DNA of 64,000 nt from JAPPLB01 sp965218555 (GTDB taxonomy: Bacteria > Acidobacteriota > Terriglobia > Bryobacterales > UBA6623): assembly GCA_965218555.1 (NCBI GenBank), contig OZ244625.1, positions 2,108,001 to 2,172,000 on the forward strand. The letters are read 5' to 3'. This document shows positions 47,100 through 56,280 of the stretch, piece after piece. Position 1 is the first letter of the stretch; every line of letters starts with the position of its first letter. Below the pieces are notes generated by a model. The model was not told the DNA's origin. It saw nothing but the letters and a program-made list of their open reading frames with translations, and did no database searches. The position numbers and the translations under genes were made by a program.

Positions 47100-47314
47100 C
47101 GGGAGCTCAACTCGGCCTTTTGTTGTAGAGCGACTCAGCGTCCAAACCTGCCGCCCCTGAAGCCAGACGTACTTACTGGTGTTATAGAACGCGCCGTGCG
47201 GTCGAGGCAAGTGAAATAGCCGCCGTGCTCTTTACCAAGAGGGTGATCGAGCCAGAAAGGCATGACCGAGTCGAACAGCGTCGTTTCGTAGCGCTGCTTC
47301 AGTTCTTTCAACAT
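47100..47314 (-). pseudogene. N-acylglucosamine 2-epimerase, N-terminal remnant
   Basis: From ATG 47314 the minus strand reads MLKELKQRYETTLFDSVMPF and WLDHPLGKEHGGYFTCLDR; after a one-base loss the next frame continues GAFYNTSKYVWLQGRQVWTL, and after another shift LYNK. This is the start of the AGE/RnBP epimerase family ((alpha/alpha)6 barrel). The remaining ~300 residues are absent and the frame is broken at least twice. The intact gene would interconvert N-acetyl-glucosamine and N-acetyl-mannosamine, the step linking sialic acid breakdown to GlcNAc. Confidence 0.75.
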
Positions 47315-47334
47315 GAAGGCTGGGAGGACTCAAG

Positions 47335-49020
47335 CTAGGATCGGGAGGTCTGCCTCGGCAAAGGATAATCGGTTTCCATGATCTTCTCGAGTAACTGGAT
47401 TCGAAGATCATCGCGCAGCGTTCTCCGGGATGAGACATCCCACAGGTTGTGGAACTCGTTCGGGTCCTCTTGAAGATCAAACAGTTCGCCGTAGGCTTGG
47501 CGGGAGTACGCAGTCAGGCGATATCGCTGGGTGACGAGGGTCCTCATGCGAAAACCGAGATAGTCTTCGTCGCCTTCGATCAGCGCAGTTGTATCGGTGG
47601 ATCGGTCGGCGCCGGTGAGAAGCGGCGCCAAGCTGCGTCCCGGCCAGGGGCGTTCGGCGCTTCGGGCACTGGGGGTGTCGGTCCCACCGGGATCGGGAGG
47701 CCGGCGATTTCGAGAATCGTCGGGGCGACGTCGACATAGCTAACCACGCCTTCGTGTTTGTACCCGGCTTCCGAATGTCTGGGCCAACGCATCAGCAGCG
47801 GCACGCGGACCACACCGTCGTAGTGGTAAGGCCCCTTGCCCCACATCCAATGGTCTCCCAGAGCTTCACCGTGGGGCGAAAATAACCACCGTGTCTTGTT
47901 CCAATCCTGTCTCGCGCAAGGTTTTGAGAACGCGGCCCACGTTTTGGTCCACCAAGTCGATGAGCGCGTAATAGTGGGCGGCACACTCGGCGCGGTAGGG
48001 ATCGGTCGCGCCCATGGATTGCCCTTTGGAGCCGCTGGTAATCAGGTCGGTTTCCGACTGCGCGCGGTAGTGAGGCGGCATCAGGTCCAGTTCGCCTTCT
48101 TTGCGCAGCGGGGGCACGACATCGGACTCCTTGTACTTGTACGCCAGTTCTTTCGGGGGGGCAAATGGGGAATGCGGGTCCGCGATCGAGCAGAACAGGA
48201 AGAAAGGTTGATCTGTAGACGACTTGCTCACCTTCTTCAGGAAATTCACCGTGCGATCAGCGACCCATGTGGTTGGATGAACTTCTTGTGGCAACGCCCA
48301 CTTGAATGACGTGCGGTTGTAATGATGAAACGCCGGGCTGGGAGGCTCAAGAGCCGTCTTTCTTTGGAAGATCTTGAATTCAGCCGGGTGTTCGCGTTCA
48401 AGCCAGCGCAAGTAGTGGCCCCACGTTCCGGGCCCGTGACCGTTGGCGTAGTCGACGGATTCGAAACCATAGTAAGGGGACGGCAGGTTCTCAATCCGGC
48501 CGGCAAGCCAGTGCGCCCGCGCTTCGGGAAAGTCTTCGGGGCTCGTATCCGACGGGTCGCCGCCCGTGGGCGTTCCAGAGGTGCGGAAATGGAGTTTACC
48601 GACACAGTGTGTCCGATAACCGGATCGCCGAAGCGACTCTGTCATCGTGGGGATGTCCCGGCTCAAGGGAATTCCGTTCATGCGCACGCGATGGCCGCGA
48701 GTGGTCAGACCCGTGAAGAATGAGGCTCGCGCCGGCATGCAGACCGGATTCGTCACGTAAGCGCGAGACAGATTAACGCTGCTCGCGGCCAGTTGATCGA
48801 TATTCGGCGTTTGCACAACCGGGTGTCCGGCATAGCCGAAGTAGGAGGGGTTGTGCTGGTCGACCATGATGACCAGGAAGTTCGGTCTTTTCTCACCCTC
48901 TGGAGGGGCGTCGGCCGCGGAAGCTGACGCGCTGGGCATGGCAGCCGCACCCGTCATGGCTGTGCCCATCAGAAAGGATTGCCGGTTGAGCTTAGACACA
49001 TTCGCTTGGTTGTTTGCCAT
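47335..49020 (-). pseudogene. Exported sulfatase with two frameshifts
   Basis: ATG 49020 opens an alanine-rich Tat-like leader (RQSFLMGTAMTGAAAMPSAS) and a full sulfatase N-terminus: PNFLVIMVDQHNPSYFGYAG and catalytic NPVCMPARASFFTG. The frame breaks near 47875 just where the second metal motif stands (VVIFAP|HGEALGDHW), inside TTTTCGCCCC, and again near 47650 (…APNAPG|LAPLLTGADRS). The C-terminus (RQAYGELFDLQEDPNEFHNL) is otherwise normal. With both corrected the protein would be ~560 residues. CxPxR still intact. Confidence 0.82.
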
Positions 49021-49106
49021 TGTCCGCTTGCTCCCATCGTCAACAGCTTAAGGCCGTGAAGTCAGAGGCTTAAGGGTCATCGGTAGTATTCATCCAATGA
49101 TGGAGT

Positions 49107-49277
49107 TTACGGGCGAAGGACTCTCTGATGACCTGGAAGTCTTGGCTTCCCTATAACCAGCAGGATGTTGGGTTGGCCTCTGCGGACCGCGTCACCGCCG
49201 CCTCTCCCGCTGCATCCCGTCGCAGCCAAGCCTACGGTACCTGCCGAAGCCGTCAAAAACACCCGCCGCGCCAACAT
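49107..49277 (-). pseudogene. Sulfatase N-terminal stub
   Basis: ATG 49277 begins MLARRVFLTASAGTVGLAAT followed by GCSG, a Tat-type or lipoprotein leader, and then RGQPNILLVIG, the first strand of a sulfatase. The family match ends there (~40 residues) and no catalytic Cys follows. It lies head-to-tail between the frameshifted sulfatase and the sialidase on the same strand, as expected after deletion of a third sulfatase gene. Confidence 0.65.
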
Positions 49278-49328
49278 GGTGCTGGTTCTTTGAGGGTCCA
49301 TCGGGAAAAACCGAGACTCAGCTCAGGC

Positions 49329-51625
49329 CTACCTGTCGACTTGGTCTCGGCTGTCGGTCAGCCAGTCAAGAGTGATGCGCGTGAAGACGATTCTTTCGTA
49401 ATCGTCCTTTTCATACAGCAGACCAATGCTCCTGTCGGGCAAGACGGCTAGACAGGAATAAGCCGATCTACCGTAGTGGATGCACTTTGCTTCTGGCCAG
49501 CTCTCGCCCATGTCATAACTGAGGCGCACGACCATTCGCTGTCGCCGATTCTGATTCGGATCACGAGGTATCGAAGCCGGGTTCGAAAACAAGAGCCGAT
49601 TACGGCCGTCGGAACTGTTCCCGGTGTAACGTAACAGGCTGGCTTGGCAGACCGGGTCAACGAGTCGAGAGTCATCTTCGGGGGCCGACCAGGTTCTACC
49701 TCCGTCTTTGCTGACCGCGACGGCTCGCCTCAGCGTACGTCGGCTGCTGTGCATGTTGATCATCAGCGAACCGTCATCTCGTTCGATCACTTGCCCCTCG
49801 TTCATCCCCTCTCCAACATCGCCACCGATTTGCCAGCTCTCACCATGGTCGTCGCTCCAGACGACGTAAGGCGTTTGCTTGCCGGGCTGACCGTGATACA
49901 TCGGTAGAATGAATCTTCCTTCGCTCGTCTGGATGCCGACTCCCGATCCTGCGGCGACTTCCGCCCACTCAGGCCTTTTTAGTTGGGCTGTGAGGTCGAT
50001 CGGCTCGGACCATGTCTCTCCGTCATCGTCGCTGGTGATGGCGCGGACCATAACGGTGCGGCTTGTCAGACCTGGCTCTGCGTTCTGAGAGCCGATTCCC
50101 TCGGGGCAGTGCAGGTAGAAGAGCCAAATGCGTCCCGTTTCGCGGTCCACCAGACCGCATGCATTCGCGGCAGAACCAGCGTCGTTCTCAACGAGCCGTT
50201 GCATGAGCAGCCAAGACTGACCTTGGTCGAAGCTACGCTTCAAAACCAGATCAATCTTGTTCGGTGCGTCGCCCGGCTTGTCGACCCGTGCGTCGCAAAC
50301 CGCCAGCAATGTCTGTTTGGAAGAAGTCAGCAAGACCGGGATGCGGTACTGCGCCACACCATCCTCGCCGCTCACGAAGACGGCGACATCTTTTGGACGC
50401 GTGGACTGCGCCTCGTCAACCTGCTGCTTGAACGGGGCAGCAAAATGTCGAGGGAGTATTGCGGTCGCAGCAAGCTCGTCGATTTCATCGAGAGTGAAGC
50501 GGGAGCTGATGATTGAATTCACCTCACCCGGTTTGTGCGCGACATAATTCAACGAAACGAAAGTGCCATCCGGCAGCACTTCCAGTCCGGCGTAGCCGGT
50601 GTCGCCGGATGCCCCATAGTGGCGTTGCAGCAGGAGCCTGTATTGACCCTCTCTGCCCTCGATAATGTCCTCGTAACGTCCGACCCAACCAACGAAGTGC
50701 TTGGCCGTGGGTGAGGTAGGGTTACGATTGTCACGGATGGTGATGACCAATCGGCCGTCAGGGCCATAACGGGCCACATGGCGGTCACCATGCAGTGCGG
50801 CGGGAAGCTGCCGCATCTTCGACCAAGTCTCGCCCTCGTCGTCGGACACCATCCAGAGCCCTCCGTACTTCGAAGCGTTTTCGCGGATCAAACATAGAAT
50901 CTGTGCCCCGTCAGGCGATCGCACTAACGCCGGTTCACAGGGCCGTGCGCCTGGGAATCTCGGGTGTGCACCGACGTTCTTTGGGTCGCTCCATGTCAGA
51001 CCACCGTCCTGGCTGATGGTCTGCGTCAAGACCAGCCCAAAGCCGTCGTCGGTGTCGAAGCGGCTGTTATACAGCATCAAATACCGGTTGCCTTTGATGG
51101 GGATGATCGATTTCGGGGGTGCTGTGCCAAGGTGATCACCAAACATTGGTTCAAGGGGTGTCCATGTTCGCCCATCGTCCTCGGATATCGACTGCATCAT
51201 CACCGGATAAGACACGATGAGAATGAGTCGCGACTTGCCAAGCGAGTCGACGAGGCGGTGGACGGCCGGTGCATTGTGCGAGTGCGACAGGAAGTTGTCA
51301 GGAGTCGGGAGGCGCCCGCTCCACGTCAGCCCTCCGTCGCCGCTTCGTTTAAGAATCGTGCCCCGGGGCCGCCATGGTCGAGTGGGTACGCAGCCATCAT
51401 CGTTCGGCCGTCCGGAAACAGGACCGTATCGACTTGGCCGAGGTACTGTCCCGGTGTTTTCTCGATGATGACTTGCCGGCCTTCGTCTTGGGAGATGTCG
51501 ATGATCGGAATGGTGAAGGCCTGCAGTGCCGGGTTTCGGGTGGCCCCGCAACCAAGTGACAAGCCGGTTGCGGTTCCCAGCCCCACGGAGCTGAACAGGA
51601 AAGCCCTTCGGTTGACTCGCACCAT
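49329..51625 (-). pseudogene. Two-domain BNR sialidase, frameshifted near the N-terminus
   Basis: ATG 51625 opens NRRAFLFSSVGLGTATGLSL, a Tat-like lipoprotein leader, and reads into the domain as FTIPIIDISQDEGRQVIIEK; the frame is lost at CCCCGGGG near 51355-51362 and continues as GTILKRSGDGGLTWSGRLPT to 49329. It holds nine Asp-box-like motifs (SGDGGLTW, SEDDGRTW, SQDGGLTW, SDDEGETW, SFDQGQSW, SDDDGETW, SDDHGESW, SKDGGRTW, SYDMGESW) in two consecutive propellers; the second starts with the YRIP form of the FRIP motif. Substrate would be a terminal sialic acid or a similar sugar. The G/C homopolymer makes a sequencing slip plausible, so the gene may be intact in life. Confidence 0.82.
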
Positions 51626-51685
51626 GCCTTGAGCGAAACAATAAAAGCTCACGAAGCACGCCCGGCGGAACACGAACCGCCTCAA

Positions 51686-52067
51686 CTATGCTTGTGTTTC
51701 GACTCGATCCTTTCCATCCGAAAGCCAGTTTAAACTAAAGCGGGTAAAGACGATTATCGAGTATCCATCCTTTTCGTTAAGCAGGCCGACGCGCATGTCC
51801 GGCAGCACGGTAAGGCAAGAGTAAGCTGATGTCTGGTAGTGCAGGCACTTGGCTACGGGCCAGGTTTTTCCTTCGTCGTAGTTCAACCGTACAACCATCC
51901 GCCTTCGACGGTAGCCCTCGCCAGGGCGACGATTGGCTGCCGGATTGGCGAAGAGCAGGCGGTTTTTGTCGTTGTGGTGCTCGTCGGTGTAGCGCAAGAA
52001 ACTGGCTTGGCAGACCGGCTCGATGAGACGCTGATCGACCCACGGCCTTGCCCACGAACGTTCGCGG
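51686..52067 (-). pseudogene. C-terminal stub of a second sialidase
   Basis: The minus strand reads RSWARPWVDQRLIEPVCQAS, then YRRRRMVVRLNYDEGKTWPV and SAYSCLTVLPDMRVGLLNEK, closely similar to the end of the neighbouring sialidase (SLLRYTGNSSDGRN, AYSCLAVLPDRSIGLLYEKD). Only the last ~125 residues remain. It begins within a few bases of an IS481 scrap, so an insertion followed by deletion probably removed the rest. Confidence 0.8.
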
Positions 52068-52071
52068 TCAC

Positions 52072-52124
52072 GGCGATCTGCTGCACCTCGACATCAAGAA
52101 ACTCGGCCGCTTTCGCCGCCCCGG
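52072..52124 (+). mobile_element. IS481-family transposase scrap
   Basis: 53 bp encode GDLLHLDIKKLGRFRRPG in the forward direction, the same residues as the catalytic-Asp region of the complete IS481 transposase at 54740-55690, with only a handful of base differences. It abuts the truncated sialidase. It is the debris of a relative of the intact element, not a copy of it. Confidence 0.8.
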
Positions 52125-52225
52125 CCGCCACTGGTTTCCAGAAGTCCCTGAGGGCAAGGTTGCCTATAAGGGTCTTCAACTGGTCTCGGGGATTGCACAC
52201 CGCGCCGACGATGGACGAGGCTCCT

Positions 52226-53650
52226 TCAGCGCTTCAGCCTGGGCAGCAGGCCGGCGGCGGCCGCCACGAGCAGCAAGGCCGAGACGCTGGCGGCGAGCGC
52301 CGGCAACGCCGTTTGTATCGTCGTGGGGAGCGCGGGGAGGGGCGGTTCCGAACCCCAGTAGATGTTGAGGATCAAGGTAACGGCCAGAATCGCCAGCACC
52401 ACTGAGCGAATGATTCGACGAGTGGCCGCGTTCCAGGTGCGCGCGCCCAAACGAACCTGCCGCCCTACGCGCAGTCCGTACCAGAGAAGCCCCCCGAAGA
52501 TTGCGGCGGAGGACAAGAGGAAGATCTGGGCCCAAGTGTCTGGAATCTCCATCCGGCTCGTCCGATGCGGTTCGGGAAGCGGCGTGCCGTCCCGGCTGCG
52601 AAGGACCGCCCGGGCAATTTCACCGGCGCGACTGGTGCCCATGTTGACGAGGACTGCTGCGCCGATGCCCCGCTCCGGCGCCAGCACGACCGCGGTGTCG
52701 GCGCCCCACAGGCTCCCGGTGTGCTCGAGAACGAGTTGGTCGTCCAGCCACTCGGTCTCCTTGCTCACGGTCCAGCCCAGATCGTAGTCCGGGCCCAGAC
52801 GGTCCCACCAAGCCCCGCCGCGGTCCGGGTTGCCGGCCTGAGTGGCCATGGGATCCAGCAGGGCCGCCATGCACACGCCCATGTCCTCTGCGCTCGCCTT
52901 GATACGGGAACTGCCGTACCAGCCGAGAAAGCGCGAGGGGCTGACTCGGACACGTCCCCATTGCCACTCGTGAGGGGATGCGCCTTCCCATGAGCGCGCC
53001 ACTTCATCGATCAACGTAGTCCGGTGCATCCCCAGAGGCTGGAACACCGCCTTCCGCATGTAGCTGGTGAACGCAACGTCCGACATACGCTGGACGACGG
53101 CAGCCAGCAACACGTAGTTGCTATTGGCATAAGAAAACGTCGAGCCCGGCGGGCTCTCAAGGTCCGCATTGGCCAGCATCCGGGCCGCAGCGTCCAGATC
53201 GAGGTTTGCGGCTTGCTCGCAGCAGGGCGCGAGGAAGTCGTGTCGGCGCCGCAAGCCGCTGCGATGCCGGATCAGATGGCTGAGAGTGACGCGTTGCCAG
53301 GCGCCGCTGTCGAACTCGGGAAGGTATGCGCTGACGACCGAGTCACGGTCGACAACTCCGTCTTGCTCCAGTCGGAGGATCGCGAGCGCGGTGAACCCCT
53401 TGCTGACAGATGCCAGATCCATCGGAGTCTCCACTCGAATCGGTTGCCTCGTCTCGGCGTTTCGCACGCCATAAGCCCGCACGTATGAGACCTTGCCATC
53501 CTCGACCAAGGCAAGGGAGAGACCAGGGATGCCGTTCAGCTCCATCTCCTCCTCGACGTAGCGATCGATTTCCGCATCGGCTGCCACATTCGCTATCGCG
53601 GAGCCCGCGAGCAATGCGGCGACAAGGATCGCGTGGCGCACACACAGCAT
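52226..53650 (-). CDS. Serine hydrolase, class C beta-lactamase/PBP4* family
   Basis: 474 residues from ATG 53650 (signal peptide AILVAALLAGSAIANVAADA). Catalytic S-x-x-K is in MDLASVSKGFTALAI, Y-x-N in SYANSNYVLL, and a His-containing HTGSLWG replaces the third box. The last ~110 residues hold three membrane helices (AQIFLLSSAAIFGGLLWYGL, RSVVLAILAVTLILNIYWGS, LAASVSALLLVAAAAGLL), so the hydrolase faces the periplasm and is anchored at its C-terminus. Probable peptidase or esterase on cell wall or peptide substrates; true beta-lactamase activity is not implied. A truncated copy is at ~45.1 kb. Confidence 0.87.
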   Translation of the reverse strand: MLCVRHAILVAALLAGSAIANVAADAEIDRYVEEEMELNGIPGLSLALVEDGKVSYVRAYGVRNAETRQPIRVETPMDLASVSKGFTALAILRLEQDGVVDRDSVVSAYLPEFDSGAWQRVTLSHLIRHRSGLRRRHDFLAPCCEQAANLDLDAAARMLANADLESPPGSTFSYANSNYVLLAAVVQRMSDVAFTSYMRKAVFQPLGMHRTTLIDEVARSWEGASPHEWQWGRVRVSPSRFLGWYGSSRIKASAEDMGVCMAALLDPMATQAGNPDRGGAWWDRLGPDYDLGWTVSKETEWLDDQLVLEHTGSLWGADTAVVLAPERGIGAAVLVNMGTSRAGEIARAVLRSRDGTPLPEPHRTSRMEIPDTWAQIFLLSSAAIFGGLLWYGLRVGRQVRLGARTWNAATRRIIRSVVLAILAVTLILNIYWGSEPPLPALPTTIQTALPALAASVSALLLVAAAAGLLPRLKR

Positions 53651-53948
53651 TCTACGGTTGCCGCAGAAGTTGGCAAGTTCCGAGTGTATTTCAGCCACGG
53701 TGATCGTCTTTCAGCCAGGATTCGATGGTGTTGCCCTGAACCCGCGGATGCCGTGGAAGCGGCCCGCATGCCGGGGTCACTGATCAATACAAGGGCCACC
53801 GAACGCGAGGGAATGACTACCCGCTCTGGGGAGAATCCGGTTGCATGAGAGCCCGGTAGATTCCAGACGAGGCCCGTTGTGTGAAAATCACATCTGACGA
53901 TGACCCTGCGTGTAGAGCTGTGAGCACGTTGGGCCGGTGGTCGGGTGA

Positions 53949-54707
53949 ATGCATTCATCGATGCTTGAGAACAAAACGGCTCTGATCACTGGTGGGTCGC
54001 GAGGGATCGGGCTGGCTATCGCGCGGCGAGTGCTTGACCTTGGCGGCAAGGTCTGTCTGACAAGCCGCAAGCAAGCCGGTCTCGACGAGACGCTCAACGC
54101 TCTCGAGGCCGGTCCGCGAGCCATCGCTGTCGCCGGCTCGTCGGCGGATGCTGAGCACCGCCGTGCAGCCGTGGCAAAAACGATCGAATCATTCGGATCG
54201 CTGGACCTGCTCGTCAACAACGCCGCTACGAACCCACAGTACGGCCCGTTGGTGGAGGCGGAAATGGCCGCCGTTCAGAAGGTTTTCGAGGTCAATGTCA
54301 TGGGCCCGCTGGGCTGGATTCAAGAAGCCTGGAAACAGCGTATGTCCGATACAGGCGGAGCGATTCTCAATGTCGCTTCCGTCAACGGCCTGCGGACGGT
54401 CGCGAAAGTCGGTGCGTACAACGTCAGCAAGGCCGCCGTACTTCAACTCACACAGCAAATGGCTCTGGAGTTGGCGCCGAAGGTACGGGTCAATGCGGTC
54501 GCGCCCGGCTTGGTGAAGACTAAATTCGCCCGCGTGCTCTGGGACGGCCGTGAGGAGGAGGCTGCCGCGGCGTATCCCCTCGGCAGGCTTGGCGAGCCGG
54601 AGGACGTAGCAGGTATTGCCTGTTTCCTGCTGAGCGACGACGCTTCTTGGATCACTGGCGCAACGGTGGTTGTGGATGGCGGCGTATTGCTTGTCGAGCC
54701 CGAGTAG
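53949..54707 (+). CDS. Short-chain dehydrogenase/reductase
   Basis: 252 residues (248 if ATG 53961 is used). Classical SDR: TGGSRGIGLAIARR nucleotide motif, NNAATNPQYG, catalytic Ser in LNVASVNGL, and YNVSK with Tyr and Lys. The Arg in CLTSRKQ suggests NADP(H). Ends in the usual GATVVVDGG. The substrate is unknown, as it has no pathway neighbours; the next gene downstream is an IS481 element. Confidence 0.9.
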   Translation: MHSSMLENKTALITGGSRGIGLAIARRVLDLGGKVCLTSRKQAGLDETLNALEAGPRAIAVAGSSADAEHRRAAVAKTIESFGSLDLLVNNAATNPQYGPLVEAEMAAVQKVFEVNVMGPLGWIQEAWKQRMSDTGGAILNVASVNGLRTVAKVGAYNVSKAAVLQLTQQMALELAPKVRVNAVAPGLVKTKFARVLWDGREEEAAAAYPLGRLGEPEDVAGIACFLLSDDASWITGATVVVDGGVLLVEPE

Positions 54708-54738
54708 TAAAAGCTTCCAGAGTCCCGCTTGTTATCCT

Positions 54739-54744
54739 GTTAGC
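54739..54744. repeat. Target-site duplication, left copy (GTTAGC)
   Basis: Directly abuts the TGTG end of the IS481 element; the identical GTTAGC follows its other end. It also contains the transposase stop codon on the minus strand. Confidence 0.85.
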
Positions 54745-55690
54745 TGTGGAACCTCAACAGGTTGTCCCCGGTCAGACCGATTCGACTGATGGGCGGGTTG
54801 GCTTTAAGACTAGCGTGTGGGCGGTGCCAATTGTAGCGGTGGAGCCAGTGTCTGAGGTGTTGGGCACGCTGGGTGGAGGTGTGATAGGTGTGGGCGTAGG
54901 CCCACTCACGTAGCGCGGTCTGGATGAAGCGTTCGGCTTTGCCGTTGGTAGGAGGGGTGAAGGGCCGGGTGAAGCGATGGCGTAGGCCGCGTTGGGCACA
55001 GCGTGCATGGAAGGCCCTGGAACGGTAACACCCGCCGTTGTCAGTGAGCACGCGGCGGACGCGGATGCCGAGGCGGTGGTAGTAGTCGAGGGCGGCGGTG
55101 AGAAAGGCCGCGGCAGTGGCGGCGGTCTGGTCGGGATAGAGCTGGGAGAAGGCGAGGCGGGAGTGGTCGTCGACGCAGACATGAAGGTATTCCCAGCCGG
55201 CGCCGGGGCTGGAGTGGCGGCGGTCCCCGGTGACGCGGTGACCGGGGCGGCGAAAGCGGCCGAGTTTCTTGATATCAAGGTGCAGCAGGTCGCCCGGGTG
55301 GGGATGTTCGTAGCGGCGGACGGGCGGCGGCGGGTCGAGGGCACTAAGGCGAGCAAGCCCCTGGCGGCGGAGGACTCGACTGACGGTAGCGGGCGCCACC
55401 CCAACAGTGGCGGCGATCTGGGCGCCGGTCCAGCGCAGCCGGCGCAAGGCGGTGATGCGGCTGATGAGAGTGGCAGGTATGCTGCGGGGCGAGCGGTGCG
55501 GACGCGAACTGCGGTCGAGCAATCCGTCCGCGCCCTCAGCCCGATAGCGGGCCACCCACTTGCGCACCGTGCGTGCGCAGACCCCGAAGGCGCTGGCCAC
55601 CGCCTTCGGGGTCTGGCCCTGGTCGAGAATCCGCCGGACGACAGCGGCTCGACTCTGCGGCGTCAACTTGGCATTCTGATGGATGTTCAC
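54740..55690 (-). CDS. IS481-family transposase
   Basis: 316-residue DDE transposase, apparently intact. N-terminal helix-turn-helix (LTPQSRAAVVRRILDQGQTP … VRKWVARYRAEGADGLLDRS) and a rve core with LLHLDIKKLGRF (first Asp), RVLTDNGGCYRS (second Asp) and NGKAERFIQTALREW (Glu). The last codon, AGC, borrows two bases from the target duplication, and the TAA stop lies wholly in it, so the element itself carries no stop in this frame. Confidence 0.93.
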   Translation of the reverse strand: MNIHQNAKLTPQSRAAVVRRILDQGQTPKAVASAFGVCARTVRKWVARYRAEGADGLLDRSSRPHRSPRSIPATLISRITALRRLRWTGAQIAATVGVAPATVSRVLRRQGLARLSALDPPPPVRRYEHPHPGDLLHLDIKKLGRFRRPGHRVTGDRRHSSPGAGWEYLHVCVDDHSRLAFSQLYPDQTAATAAAFLTAALDYYHRLGIRVRRVLTDNGGCYRSRAFHARCAQRGLRHRFTRPFTPPTNGKAERFIQTALREWAYAHTYHTSTQRAQHLRHWLHRYNWHRPHASLKANPPISRIGLTGDNLLRFHS

Positions 55691-55775
55691 TTGGTCCTCC
55701 TTCCGGGAAACTTTGTGCTTGGTACCCTCAGTTTCCTCGGTTGGGACCGAGTGAACAACCTATTGAAAGATCACA
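54745..55775 (-). mobile_element. Complete IS481-family insertion sequence
   Basis: 1,031 bp with TGTG … CACA termini. The two ends are imperfect inverted repeats over about 35 bp (TGTG, CAA-C/T-AGGTTGT, then CGGTC and ACC in both). Identical 6-bp GTTAGC flanks at 54739-54744 and 55776-55781 show simple transposition without later rearrangement, so the insertion is probably recent. It landed between the SDR gene and the small membrane protein genes. Confidence 0.9.
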
Positions 55776-55781
55776 GTTAGC
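55776..55781. repeat. Target-site duplication, right copy (GTTAGC)
   Basis: Follows the CACA end of the IS481 element and is identical to the left copy at 54739-54744. Confidence 0.85.
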
Positions 55782-55832
55782 TACGTGTTTGGCGACCGCT
55801 GCGAAGCGGACGGCCGCTGGAGGAGTTCCCGC

Positions 55833-56267
55833 TTGGACGACTACATTATTATTCCGATTGGTGTCATTCTGCTGCTCGGATTCGTGTTCTGGCTCAACAC
55901 GCGTCTCCGCCAGTCGAAGTGGGTCCGGCGGGCTGAGATGCAGAAGCAGTTTATCGATCGCTTCGGTTCCGCCGCGGAACTCAACGAGTTTCTGAGTACC
56001 GAACACGGTCGCAGCGTCTTTGAAGACAGCCTCACGGAACGCAAGGATCAGCGGCTGAAGGTTCTCGGGGGCATGCGGACGGGCATTGTCCTTGTCTGCC
56101 TCGGCGGCGGATTCGTCCTTCTGTTGGACAACGATCCCAGCACGATTTTTCCGGCAACGATCTGTTTGTCGCTGGGTATCGGATTTCTGTTGGCGTCGCT
56201 GATCTCCTACCGGGCCGCTAAGAGTCTGAGAGTCGTCAAGGAGAAACGGCCCGCTGCTGAGGCTTAG
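55833..56267 (+). CDS. Small two-helix membrane protein, function unknown
   Basis: 144 residues. TTG 55833 is chosen because GGAGGAG at 55819-55825 lies seven bases upstream, and the protein then starts with a membrane helix (DDYIIIPIGVILLLGFVFWL). A charged helical segment (RRAEMQKQFIDRFGSAAELN) is followed by two more hydrophobic stretches (TGIVLVCLGGGFVLLL and ATICLSLGIGFLLASLISY). Similar layouts occur in Acidobacteriota proteins of unknown role. The IS481 element sits only ~50 bp upstream and may have split its promoter. Confidence 0.65.
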   Translation: MDDYIIIPIGVILLLGFVFWLNTRLRQSKWVRRAEMQKQFIDRFGSAAELNEFLSTEHGRSVFEDSLTERKDQRLKVLGGMRTGIVLVCLGGGFVLLLDNDPSTIFPATICLSLGIGFLLASLISYRAAKSLRVVKEKRPAAEA

Positions 56268-56280
56268 GCGGAGCGGAGCT

